A stretch of DNA of 64,000 bases, from NCBI RefSeq assembly GCF_018324205.1, contig NZ_AP023356.1:3117501-3181500 (forward strand). The letters run 5' to 3'. The stretch comes from Actinoplanes ianthinogenes. GTDB taxonomy: Bacteria; Actinomycetota; Actinomycetes; Mycobacteriales; Micromonosporaceae. Of this stretch, positions 52,092 through 59,804 are shown in pieces. Position 1 is the stretch's first letter, and each line of letters begins with the position of its first letter. The notes beneath the pieces are model-generated. The model did no database searches. It was not told the origin of the DNA and saw only the letters and a program-made list of their open reading frames with translations. Position numbers and translations under genes: made by a program.

Positions 52092-52670
52092 GTGACGATC
52101 GACATTCTTCAGGCTCAGCAACAGCTCATCGTGCGTCAGCGCGTGCGTTTGATGGTCAATCAGTACGAGGTGCACGCCTCCACCCCGGACGGCCAGGAAG
52201 CCGGCATGCTGGCGTTCGCCCAGCAGAAGCGGCTGGCGTTCAAGGAGCAGGTCACCCTCTACACCGACGACACCAAGCAGGTGCCGGTGCTGGGCTTCAA
52301 GGCCCGTCAGGTGATCGACCTGGGCGCGACCTACGACGTGGTGGACGCGGCCGGCGCCCCGATCGGCCTGTTCCGCAAGAAGTTCGGCGCGTCCCTGCTG
52401 CGCTCCACCTGGGTGCTGGAGCAGCCGGGTTACGCCGAGTTGGTCGGCCAGGAGCGGAACTTCTTCGTGGCGCTGTGCCGCCGGTTCATCGACTACCTGT
52501 CCTGGCTGCCGTACCACTTCGACTTCGAGATCAACGGGCACGTCGGGTTCTCGGTGGAGCGCAAGTGGGGCTTCCGGGACACCTACAACGTGACCATCCA
52601 CGACCCGAACCTGGACCGTCGCCTGGTGATCGCGATGGCCGTCGCGCTGGACGCGCTCCAGTCCCGGTAA
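52092..52670 (+). CDS. LURP-one-related (tubby-fold) protein
   Basis: 192 aa. Scramblase/LURP-one family: QRVRLMVNQYEVH, LAFAQQKRLAFKEQVTLYTD, TYDVVDAAGAPIGLFRKKF, a beta-barrel around a central helix. Bacterial members have no proven activity; membrane phospholipid association is assumed from the fold. GTG 52092 has CACACT six bases upstream. The dGTPase gene follows after 10 bases and is probably co-transcribed. Confidence 0.82.
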   Translation: MTIDILQAQQQLIVRQRVRLMVNQYEVHASTPDGQEAGMLAFAQQKRLAFKEQVTLYTDDTKQVPVLGFKARQVIDLGATYDVVDAAGAPIGLFRKKFGASLLRSTWVLEQPGYAELVGQERNFFVALCRRFIDYLSWLPYHFDFEINGHVGFSVERKWGFRDTYNVTIHDPNLDRRLVIAMAVALDALQSR

Positions 52671-52680
52671 TTTGCTCCCC

Positions 52681-54147
52681 ATGGACGATCCGCGTACCCA
52701 GCGACTCTTCGGCGACAGCACGGTGGCCCCCGGCGACCTCGCGTTCAGCCCGTTCCGCGTCGACCGGGACCGGATCGTCAGCTCGCCGTTCTTCGCCCGC
52801 CTCGCCGGGGTCACCCAGGTGATCAGCCCCGGCGGGGCCGGGCTGCTGGTGCACAACCGGCTCACCCACAGCCTCAAGGTCGCCCAGGTGGCCCGGGCGA
52901 TCGCCGAGCGGATCCAGGCCCGGGACACCGACCTGGCGGAGAAACTGGGCGGCTGCGACCCGGACGTGGTGGAGGCCGCCGCGCTCGCTCACGACCTGGG
53001 GCACCCGCCGTTCGGGCACCTCGGCGAGCGGGTGCTGGACCGGCTGGCCCGGCAGCGGCTCGGGCTGCGCGACGGGTTCGAGGGGAACGCCCAGTCGTAC
53101 CGGATCGTCACCAGCACCGAGATCCGCGGGCAGGCCACCATCGGGCTGAACCTGACGAACGCGGTGCGGGCCGCGATCCTGAAGTACCCGTGGACCCGGC
53201 ACGGGCATCCGGCGCCGCACCCGCGGTTCATGGACCCGCCGCCGCGCGGGGCGGCCGCCCACCCGGACGATCCGGAGGGCGGCTCGGGCAAGTTCGGGGC
53301 GTATTCCACCGAGGTCAACGACGTGCGGGCGGCACGGGCGCCGTTCGCCGGGCGGGTGGCGGACTGGCAGCAGACCGTCGAGGCCTCGGTGATGGACACC
53401 GCCGACGACATCGCGTACGCCATTCACGACCTGGAGGACGTGCACCGGGTCGGCGTGCTCCAGCAGGGCGCGGTCGCCGCCGAGCTGCTGGCCTGGCAGC
53501 GCTGGGGCACCGCGACCGACCTGCGGCGGGCCGGCGGCGCGATCGAGTCGCTGCGCCGCAGCCTGCATCGCAAGGAGGACTGGATCGCCGACGACGACGC
53601 GTTCGCCGACGCGGTCGAGCTGGTCCGGGCCGAGCTGGTGGACGGGCTGCTGGCCCAGCCGTTCGACGGGTCGGTGCAGGCCGAGGCCCGGGTCGCGGCG
53701 TTCTCGGCGACCTGGACCCGGCGGCTGGTCGACTCGGTGGAGCTGACCGAGCAGGCGGCGATCCGCAGCGGGCACGCGCAGCTGTCCGTGGCGCAGTGGC
53801 ACGAGGTGCAGATCCTCAAGTTCGTGCAGAACAGGTTCGTGCTGGCCCGGCCGGACCTGGCGCTGCACCAGCGCGGTCAGGGCCGGCTGCTGGCCACCCT
53901 GGTGGAGGCGCTGCTGGCCTGGCTGACCGACCCCGACGAGGAGGACCGCCTGCCGCGCCGGCTGCGGGACCTGGTCGAGCTGGCCGAGGCGGAGCTGCCC
54001 GAGGGCACACCGGAACGGCTGGGCCGGGCCCGCGGGCGCGCGGTGATCGACTTCGTGGCGGGTCTGACCGACGGGCAGGCGGTCGGCCTGATGGAGGCGC
54101 TCTCCGGGCGCTCGCGGCAGCTCTGGACCGACGCGTTCGTGCTCTGA
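52681..54147 (+). CDS. dgt: dGTP triphosphohydrolase (dGTPase family)
   Basis: 488 aa from ATG 52681. HD-domain phosphohydrolase with the dGTPase signature: H in NRLTHSLKVAQVA, HD pair in ALAHDLGHPPFGHLGE, and the late Asp in DTADDIAYAIHDLED. It cleaves dGTP (or dNTPs) to the nucleoside and tripolyphosphate. It is a long (type 1-like) member, suggesting regulation by dNTPs. TAATTT lies seven bases before the ATG, so an own leaderless start is possible besides read-through from the LURP-one gene. Confidence 0.88.
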   Translation: MDDPRTQRLFGDSTVAPGDLAFSPFRVDRDRIVSSPFFARLAGVTQVISPGGAGLLVHNRLTHSLKVAQVARAIAERIQARDTDLAEKLGGCDPDVVEAAALAHDLGHPPFGHLGERVLDRLARQRLGLRDGFEGNAQSYRIVTSTEIRGQATIGLNLTNAVRAAILKYPWTRHGHPAPHPRFMDPPPRGAAAHPDDPEGGSGKFGAYSTEVNDVRAARAPFAGRVADWQQTVEASVMDTADDIAYAIHDLEDVHRVGVLQQGAVAAELLAWQRWGTATDLRRAGGAIESLRRSLHRKEDWIADDDAFADAVELVRAELVDGLLAQPFDGSVQAEARVAAFSATWTRRLVDSVELTEQAAIRSGHAQLSVAQWHEVQILKFVQNRFVLARPDLALHQRGQGRLLATLVEALLAWLTDPDEEDRLPRRLRDLVELAEAELPEGTPERLGRARGRAVIDFVAGLTDGQAVGLMEALSGRSRQLWTDAFVL

Positions 54148-54777
54148 CTACCTCTTCCCGGCCTTCTTGATCCGGGAGCGCAGCACCCGGGTGGCCAGCG
54201 GGCCGAGCTCGTCCATCACCTCGACCAGCACGGCGAGCTGGTCGATGGCCTCCATCGCCCGGCGGCCGCCGTCCGGGTCGATGCCCTCGAACAGCTCCAG
54301 CCCGACGAACGCCGACGAGATCGCCTGCGCCAGCCCGGGCACGTCGGCGACCTCGGCGATCGGCGAGCCGGCCAGCACCCGGCGCAGCACCGCCTCGATC
54401 TCGGTGGTCCAGAGCTGGAAGGTGGCCCGGATCGGCTCGGCCAGCCGCGCGTTGCTCTGCGCCGCGGCCAGGGTCTGCGCCAGCACCGACACGTTGCCCT
54501 GGGCCAGCTCGCTGGCGTGCAGCTCGCGGCCCACCTGGAGCAGCTCGCGCAGCGAGGTGACCGCGGCGAACCGGTCCGAGTAGTGCGCCACCCGCTGCTC
54601 GGTGGCCTGTCGGCAGGCCGCGCCGACCAGCTCGTCGACCGAGCCGTAGTGGTAGAAGACGAGCGCCTGGTTGACCCCGGCCGCGGCGGCGATGGTGCGG
54701 GCCGAGGTGCCGGTCACCCCGTGGTCGCGCAGGGCGTCCAGGGCGCCGTCCAGCAGGCGTTGCTTCGTGTCGCTCAC
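54148..54777 (-). CDS. TetR-family transcriptional regulator
   Basis: 209 aa from GTG 54777 (GGAGGA upstream), coupled to the upstream methyltransferase stop (GTGA). TetR_N HTH at residues 8-55: LLDGALDALRDHGVTGTSARTIAAAAGVNQALVFYHYGS. The ligand domain is TetR_C-like (SLRELLQVGRELHASELAQGN). It is third in an operon of three; two near-perfect palindromes at 56933-56983, upstream of the first gene, are its probable operators, implying autoregulation of the whole unit. Confidence 0.9.
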   Translation of the reverse strand: MSDTKQRLLDGALDALRDHGVTGTSARTIAAAAGVNQALVFYHYGSVDELVGAACRQATEQRVAHYSDRFAAVTSLRELLQVGRELHASELAQGNVSVLAQTLAAAQSNARLAEPIRATFQLWTTEIEAVLRRVLAGSPIAEVADVPGLAQAISSAFVGLELFEGIDPDGGRRAMEAIDQLAVLVEVMDELGPLATRVLRSRIKKAGKR

Positions 54778-56018
54778 CGTTGTCCTCCGGCGGGGTGGGG
54801 TGGTGCGATCTGGGCGTCGGTGATCAGTTGCGCGAGCTGGTGCACCGCCGGGAGGCGGAGGAACCAGCCGAGGTACGCCCAGCCGATGCCCAGATGATCG
54901 AACGCGGACGCGACGGCCACCACCCCCGTAGCGGAGTATCCGTCGGCGGTCGCGTACTTCGCGCGCCACAGGGTGGTCGGGTGAGTCGCGGCGGGCACGA
55001 GATCCAACCGTACGGGCGTGCGCGCCGCCATGAGGTCCCGGGTCGCGGCGCACGGGCCGCAGTCGTCGTCCAGCCAGATCCGGGCCGGCTCGATCGCCCG
55101 GTAGGGCCGGGCCCGGGGCAGCCAGTCGCGCACCTGGTGGCGGTACGCGAGCCAGCCGTCGCCGTGACGGTCGCCCAGGTCACCACGCTCGTGCGGGGCG
55201 GCGACCGCGGCCGAGAAGGCGACCGCGCCGAGGGCGGCGGCAGCCAGGGCCGGGCTGCGCGCGACGACGGCCAGCAGGGTCAGCTCGGCGACCATGCTGA
55301 GCTGCATCGGGTTGGCGACGTAGGCGTACGGGCCGGTGGTAACCAGCCGGCGCGGCGGGTCCCAGGGGAACGGGGTGCCGCCGCCGCGCACCGCGAACTC
55401 CCGGACCGCCGCCACCGCCGGCAGCCCCAGCACCGCCGCGACCTGGGCGACCACGGTCAACGCGGGACCGGGCAGCCGTGGCCAGGCGCCCCCGGCGAGG
55501 GTGAGGACGGCCGTCGGCAGCAGCCACAGGATCAGGCCGGTGAACAGGATCATCTGGAGCACGACCCGGGCGTACAGCTGCCGGTCGGCGGCGGTCCAGC
55601 GGCCGAGCAACTGGGCCGGCAGGGCGACGGCGAGCAGGCCGAGGAACTCGCCGCGCAGCCAGTGCGGGCCGAGGGTGAGCAGCGGCTCGAGCCGGGGCAT
55701 CGCGAGCAGGTCGATCCAGAGCAGCACGCCGAGCGTCACCGGGAGCCGCAGGCGGCGGTGCAGCAGGACCGGGATCGGCCCCCAGAGGGCGGCCCAGCCC
55801 AGCCAGAGGTCGATCGGCATGCCGCGGTAGGCGCCGTCCACGGCGGCGAACCCCCACCAGGCGCCGAGCCCGGCCAGCTCGTGCAGCGCCGCGACGCCGA
55901 GGGCGGCGGCCAGGAAGGCCAGGAAGGCCCCGGCCCGAGTGGCTCGATCGGTGCCGCGGACGGCGCCGAGCAGGGCCGCGGCGGGCAGCAGCAGCGACAG
56001 GTAGCGGACGAGGGTCAT
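54774..56018 (-). CDS. membrane protein: ICMT-like methyltransferase fused to a DCC thioredoxin-like domain
   Basis: 414 aa from ATG 56018 (overlaps the upstream stop, ATGA). Residues 1-280 have about eight TM helices and the isoprenylcysteine-carboxyl-methyltransferase-like motif TTGPYAYVANPMQLSM with HERGDLGDRHGDGW. The C-terminal 120 residues are a DCC-type thiol-disulfide domain (ARIWLDDDCGPCAATRDLM, D-x2-CxxC). The fusion is unusual and I cannot name its reaction; isoprenoid or lipid carboxyl methylation with an attached redox step is one possibility. Confidence 0.72.
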   Translation of the reverse strand: MTLVRYLSLLLPAAALLGAVRGTDRATRAGAFLAFLAAALGVAALHELAGLGAWWGFAAVDGAYRGMPIDLWLGWAALWGPIPVLLHRRLRLPVTLGVLLWIDLLAMPRLEPLLTLGPHWLRGEFLGLLAVALPAQLLGRWTAADRQLYARVVLQMILFTGLILWLLPTAVLTLAGGAWPRLPGPALTVVAQVAAVLGLPAVAAVREFAVRGGGTPFPWDPPRRLVTTGPYAYVANPMQLSMVAELTLLAVVARSPALAAAALGAVAFSAAVAAPHERGDLGDRHGDGWLAYRHQVRDWLPRARPYRAIEPARIWLDDDCGPCAATRDLMAARTPVRLDLVPAATHPTTLWRAKYATADGYSATGVVAVASAFDHLGIGWAYLGWFLRLPAVHQLAQLITDAQIAPPHPAGGQR

Positions 56019-56902
56019 CGCAGCGCGAGCATGTCGAGGACGTGGCCGGCGCCGGCGTGCATGAGCCCGTCCTGGAGCGGACCGAAATACCACGACGGGT
56101 CGAGCCCGCGGCGGTAGCCGACGTGCAGCGTGACCGCGGTCCCGCCGGGGACGGTGTGCCAGCTGAGCGTGGCGTCCCGCATGCCGACCCAGCGGTTGGT
56201 GATCGACGTGTCCTCGACCACCGCCCAGGTCACCCGGGCCGGGCCGGCGTCGCGGACCTCGGTCACGATGTCGCCGCCCGGGCCGTGCGAGCTGCCGTGG
56301 TAGGCGAACGTCCAGCGGTCGCCGGGTGCCAGCCCCGCGCCGTGCACGTGCTCCGGCATCGGGACGCCGAGCAGGCGCAGCGGCAGCGAGCGGACGCCGG
56401 TCGGCTGCGGGCCGGCCTCCAGTGTCGCCCGCACCTGCTCCGGGCCGAGCGCGACCACGCGGGTGACCTCGACCGACTGGTCGGGGTGCACGCGCCAGTC
56501 GGCACTGGTCCCCTCGGCGCTGCCGACCAGCAGCAGCGGCAGGGGCAGCACCGCCAGGGCGGAGCGGCCACCGCGCCGGGCCAGCCGGACCAGCCCGGTC
56601 ACCGCGTGCGCCACCAGGTAGACCAGCGGCGCGGCCAGCAGCACGCAGATGGCGCCCTCGTGCAGGACGACCGCGGCCAGCAGCAGGGCGATGGTGGTCA
56701 GCCGGAACACCCGGCCGTGCGTGGTCCGGCCCGGAGTGAGAGCCAGACCGACGGCCAGCGCGGCCGGGAGCGCGACGAAGAACAGCGCACTGTCGGCCCG
56801 CCCGGTCGCCACGGCGACGACGAAGCTCACCACGCCGATCACCGCGACCAGGCCGGCCAGAAACAGGTTCGGCGTCCGGACAACTCTGCTGTGCACGCTC
56901 AT
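56015..56902 (-). CDS. membrane protein with SRPBCC-like domain
   Basis: 295 aa. Four to five TM helices in the first 120 residues, then a domain of about 165 residues (DWRVHPDQSVEVTRVVALGPEQV, RVTWAVVEDTSITNRWVGMRD, LSWHTVPGGTAVTLHVGYRRGLDPSWYF) with the look of a polyketide-cyclase/SRPBCC lipid-binding fold. ATG 56902 abuts the GGAGG ribosome-binding site; GTG 56896 has better spacing and may be the true start. First gene of the TetR-controlled operon. Confidence 0.7.
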   Translation of the reverse strand: MSVHSRVVRTPNLFLAGLVAVIGVVSFVVAVATGRADSALFFVALPAALAVGLALTPGRTTHGRVFRLTTIALLLAAVVLHEGAICVLLAAPLVYLVAHAVTGLVRLARRGGRSALAVLPLPLLLVGSAEGTSADWRVHPDQSVEVTRVVALGPEQVRATLEAGPQPTGVRSLPLRLLGVPMPEHVHGAGLAPGDRWTFAYHGSSHGPGGDIVTEVRDAGPARVTWAVVEDTSITNRWVGMRDATLSWHTVPGGTAVTLHVGYRRGLDPSWYFGPLQDGLMHAGAGHVLDMLALR

Positions 56903-56932
56903 CCTCCCAGGTCATGAAGCGGCCGCCCCCCG

Positions 56933-56983
56933 TTTGAGCGACCGCTCAAAACGCAGCCTAGACGGATTTGAGCGGTCGCTCAA
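56933..56983 (-). promoter_or_regulatory. paired TetR-type operators
   Basis: TTTGAGCGACCGCTCAAA at 56933-56950 and TTTGAGCGGTCGCTCAA at 56967-56983: two palindromes with the same half-site TTTGAGCG and inverted central pair, 34 bases start to start. They lie just upstream of the operon that ends with the TetR gene. Confidence 0.75.
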
Positions 56984-57053
56984 GTGGGGATACTGGCGGC
57001 TTACGGGATTGCGGTGTAAGAATGTAATCACTGCAATGACCGAGGAGGTCGTC

Positions 57054-57602
57054 ATGCGTTTTCGTCCCGCCCCACCCGGGGCACGCACCGAGCCGCCACC
57101 CGCTGACGACGCCGCCGCCTGGGTGACCGGGGCGGTGCCGGACGGGTGGTTCGTCGAGCCGCCCGAGGTCGTGGTGGACCGCGACGAGATCATCATCTGG
57201 GGCCGGCTGCCCGAGCCGGACCTGCCGGCCGAGGCCACCGACGCGGACCGGGCCGCCGCGCAGTCCGGCCGGATCACCCAGTTCCGGGAGAACACGCGGG
57301 ACGACCGGATCCGGGTCGCCCGCCAGGTCGAGCACCGTTATCAGCGCAAGGTCGCCTGGGGCACGCGCTGCGGCGACAGCTCGGAGCTCTGGACGCACCT
57401 GGCCGCCCCGGTGATGACCCGGCTGCGCCAGCCCGAGCGTCAGGTGCTGGACACCCTGGTGGACGCGGGCGTCGCCCGGTCCCGGTCGGACGCGCTGGCC
57501 TGGTGCGTCCGGCTGGTCGGGCAGCACACCGAGGAGTGGCTGGCCGACCTGCGCACCGCCATGACAAAGGTGGACGAGCTGCGGAAGCAGGGCCCGCTGT
57601 AG
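57054..57602 (+). CDS. hypothetical protein with RHH-like C-terminus
   Basis: 182 aa from ATG 57054, with GAGGAGG five bases upstream; an earlier ATG at 57036 lacks a ribosome-binding site. N-terminal half: Pro-rich start, then VVVDRDEIIIWGRLPEP. C-terminal 60 residues (RQVLDTLVDAGVARSRSDALAWCVRLVGQH) look like a ribbon-helix-helix DNA-binding segment. I do not recognise the family. It could be a regulator, perhaps of itself or of the HipA-like gene that follows. Its stop codon falls in a 40-bp perfect palindrome. Confidence 0.65.
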   Translation: MRFRPAPPGARTEPPPADDAAAWVTGAVPDGWFVEPPEVVVDRDEIIIWGRLPEPDLPAEATDADRAAAQSGRITQFRENTRDDRIRVARQVEHRYQRKVAWGTRCGDSSELWTHLAAPVMTRLRQPERQVLDTLVDAGVARSRSDALAWCVRLVGQHTEEWLADLRTAMTKVDELRKQGPL

Positions 57603-57640
57603 GCCCTGTCCGGTGCTCACGTGAGCACCGGACAGGGCCT
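57601..57640. promoter_or_regulatory. 40-bp perfect palindrome with no loop
   Basis: AGGCCCTGTCCGGTGCTCAC followed directly by its exact reverse complement. It begins inside the stop codon of the RHH-like gene and ends at the first T of the TAGGGT -10 element of the HipA-like gene. It could be a terminator, an operator array, or a cruciform-forming site. Confidence 0.75.
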
Positions 57641-57651
57641 AGGGTGATCAG
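57640..57651 (+). promoter_or_regulatory. -10 element, leaderless start of the HipA-like gene
   Basis: TAGGGT, six bases, GTG 57652. Its first base is the last of the 40-bp palindrome. Confidence 0.5.
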
Positions 57652-58374
57652 GTGCTCCGTGATGTCACCGCGATCCGCTATGTCACCCCGCTGAGAGAGG
57701 GTGGCTCACTTCCCGGGGTCGTCGAGGCCGACGACCTCGGGACGTACGTGGTGAAGTTCCGCGGCGCCGGCCAGGGCCCGAAAGCGCTGGTCGCCGAGGT
57801 GATCGCCGGTGAGCTGGCGCGCCGGCTGGACCTGCCGGTGCCGGAGCTGGCCCGGGTCGAGCTGGACCCGGTGGTAGCCCGCGCCGAGCCGGACGAGGAG
57901 GTCCAGGAGCTGATCAAGGCGAGCGCCGGCGGCAACCTGGGGATGGACTTCCTGCCCGGCGCCCTGGGCTACGACCCGAACGCGCACCCGGTCGAGGCCG
58001 GCCTGGCCAGCCGGGTGCTCGCCTTCGACGCGTTCGTGGAGAACGTGGACCGCAGCTGGCGCAACCCGAACCTGCTGATCTGGCACGGCGCCCTGTGGCT
58101 GATCGACCACGGCGCCACGCTGTACTTCCACCACAACTGGGCGCGGGCGGAGAACGTGGTGCACCGGCCGTACAAAGGGGACGACCACGTGCTCAAGCCG
58201 TACGCCTCCGCGCTCGCCACCGAGGGCCCGGCACTGGCCGCCCGGATCACGCCGGAGCTGCTCGCCGAGGTGGTCGCACTGGTCCCGGCGGACTGGCTGG
58301 ACGACGGCGACCGGGACGCGTATCAGGACCATCTCGCGCGCCGGGCCGCGCGGCCGGAGGCGTGGCTGCCATGA
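57652..58374 (+). CDS. HipA-like kinase-family protein
   Basis: 240 aa. Short HipA/PI3K-like kinase fold: nucleotide loop region YVVKFRGAGQGPKALVAEVIAGELAR with K, RVLAFDAFVENVDRSWRNPNLLIW (D-x3-N type catalytic and metal motifs) and LIDHGATLYF. The N-terminal HipA_N domain is missing, as is usual for the DUF3037-paired group. No HipB-type antitoxin is adjacent; DUF3037 follows by overlap. It may phosphorylate a protein target. Toxicity is not established for this group, and the gene need not be a toxin-antitoxin component. Confidence 0.78.
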   Translation: MLRDVTAIRYVTPLREGGSLPGVVEADDLGTYVVKFRGAGQGPKALVAEVIAGELARRLDLPVPELARVELDPVVARAEPDEEVQELIKASAGGNLGMDFLPGALGYDPNAHPVEAGLASRVLAFDAFVENVDRSWRNPNLLIWHGALWLIDHGATLYFHHNWARAENVVHRPYKGDDHVLKPYASALATEGPALAARITPELLAEVVALVPADWLDDGDRDAYQDHLARRAARPEAWLP

Positions 58375-58742
58375 CCAGAACCCCTTATGAGTACGCGGTG
58401 ATCCAGGCCGTGCCCCGGATCGAGCGCGGCGAGCTGATCAACGTCGGGGTGCTGCTGTACGCCCAGCGCCACGACTTCCTGAAAGCGCGCACCCACCTGG
58501 ACGAGACCCGGCTGCTCTGCCTGGACCCGGCGGCCGACGTGACCGCCGTCCGAGCCGCCCTGGAGTCCTGGGAGGCGACCTGCCTGGGCGGCGGCGCCTC
58601 GGCCGGGATGAAGCTGGGCGAGCGCTTCCGCTGGCTGGTCGCCCCGCGCAGCACCATCCTGCGGGCCGGCCCGGTCCACATGGGGCTGGCCGCGGATCCG
58701 GCGGCTGAGCTGGAAAGACTTGTCGAACTGCTGGTGCACTGA
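58371..58742 (+). CDS. DUF3037 protein
   Basis: 123 aa. ATG 58371 overlaps the HipA-like stop (ATGA), so the two are produced together. PYEYAVIQAVPRIERGELINVGVLLY at the N-terminus is the DUF3037 hallmark, and WLVAPRSTIL with a C-terminal helical tail completes the domain. The partnership with a HipA-like protein is widely conserved; its function is unknown, though a complex is likely. Confidence 0.85.
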   Translation: MTRTPYEYAVIQAVPRIERGELINVGVLLYAQRHDFLKARTHLDETRLLCLDPAADVTAVRAALESWEATCLGGGASAGMKLGERFRWLVAPRSTILRAGPVHMGLAADPAAELERLVELLVH

Positions 58743-58858
58743 TACAAACCTCCGACCGACGAGGTTGCGAGGTTGCCATGGACAAGATGGATGAAAATGC
58801 CGCGAAGAAGGCGGACCGGCCGGTCCTACTGGGCGCCGGCCGCGGGCTGCTGCCGCGG

Positions 58859-59728
58859 TCAGAGGCCGACCTCGTAGCGAGCGCCACGCGGCGAGACACA
58901 GAAGACACTGCTACCGGGATGTAGCCGGGCATCCTCGGCGTATCGGGCGGCCAGTTTGCCCTCGGCCGCCCGGTCGCCGTCGTCGGCGGCGAGCAGCAGG
59001 CCGGCGACCTCGTCCAGGTAACCGAGATCGCCGGGCAGTTCCTCCGGCATCTCGGACCAGTCCCGGTCGGCGAACGGGATGGCCGCCTCGCCGAACAGGT
59101 CCCAGAGCAGCAGCTCGTCGCCCATCCGGTGGGCCAGCTCCAAGGTCAGGTACTGAAGGAGCATCCACGGGCCGCCGATCGGCTGACCGGGGCCCACACC
59201 GTACGTCGAAGGGTCGATCTCGCCGCGCCGGAAAGCGCGCCAGGACTGCGCCGCGGTCCGCAACCCGGCCGGGCCGAGCGTGATCTCCGGCAGGTCGGGC
59301 TGGACGTCCATGGCGATCCATCGGGTGCCGTCGTGATACTCGGTGACCACATGGTCGACGTGATAGTCCGGGATCAGATAACCGGCGAAGCCGACCCGGG
59401 TGCGGGCCGGGATCCGGTGGGCACGCAGCGCGGCGACGGCGAGCAGGGCCGCGTCCCGGCAACAGCCGACCAGACGCTGCTCGACCGGCCGCGGCGCGTC
59501 CAGCGGCGCACCGCCGAACCGCTCCTCGTCGAGGTCGAGCATCCGGCTCACCCAGCGGGTGTCGATGTCGGTCAGCCGCTCCGGCGGGAAGTCGATGCCG
59601 GAACCGCGATAGTGCACGTGCAGGTTGCGGACGACGGCACCGATCGCGGCCGGGTCGGCGGGCAGGGCCGCGAGACGGTCGTGGTGCCGGCCCGGATCGG
59701 AGAAGCGGGTCTGTCGAGTGTGGTCCAT
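58859..59728 (-). CDS. transglutaminase-like cysteine peptidase-fold protein
   Basis: 289 aa from ATG 59728. The transglutaminase-like triad is visible: C in VGCCRDAALLAVAALRAHRIPARTRVGF, H in DYHVDHVVTEYHD, D in WIAMDVQPDL. The N-terminal part and a C-terminal 90-residue helical region are typical of a family of single-copy actinobacterial proteins of unknown substrate. Intracellular, with no signal peptide. A 48-residue ORF on the other strand (58778-58924) overlaps its 3' end. Confidence 0.78.
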   Translation of the reverse strand: MDHTRQTRFSDPGRHHDRLAALPADPAAIGAVVRNLHVHYRGSGIDFPPERLTDIDTRWVSRMLDLDEERFGGAPLDAPRPVEQRLVGCCRDAALLAVAALRAHRIPARTRVGFAGYLIPDYHVDHVVTEYHDGTRWIAMDVQPDLPEITLGPAGLRTAAQSWRAFRRGEIDPSTYGVGPGQPIGGPWMLLQYLTLELAHRMGDELLLWDLFGEAAIPFADRDWSEMPEELPGDLGYLDEVAGLLLAADDGDRAAEGKLAARYAEDARLHPGSSVFCVSPRGARYEVGL

Positions 59729-59804
59729 GCGTTCGATGGTGCGGCCTCCAGTAGGGGGAGGGTAAAGGGCATCGCCGCGCCTTTTTCCGGGGCACACTGA
59801 GCGG

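Noticed and set aside
58778..58924. 48-residue ORF (starts MDKMDENAAKKADRP) between DUF3037 and the transglutaminase
   Set aside because: GAGG lies upstream, but the frame overlaps the end of the transglutaminase gene in antisense and resembles nothing I know. Possible but too weak to list.
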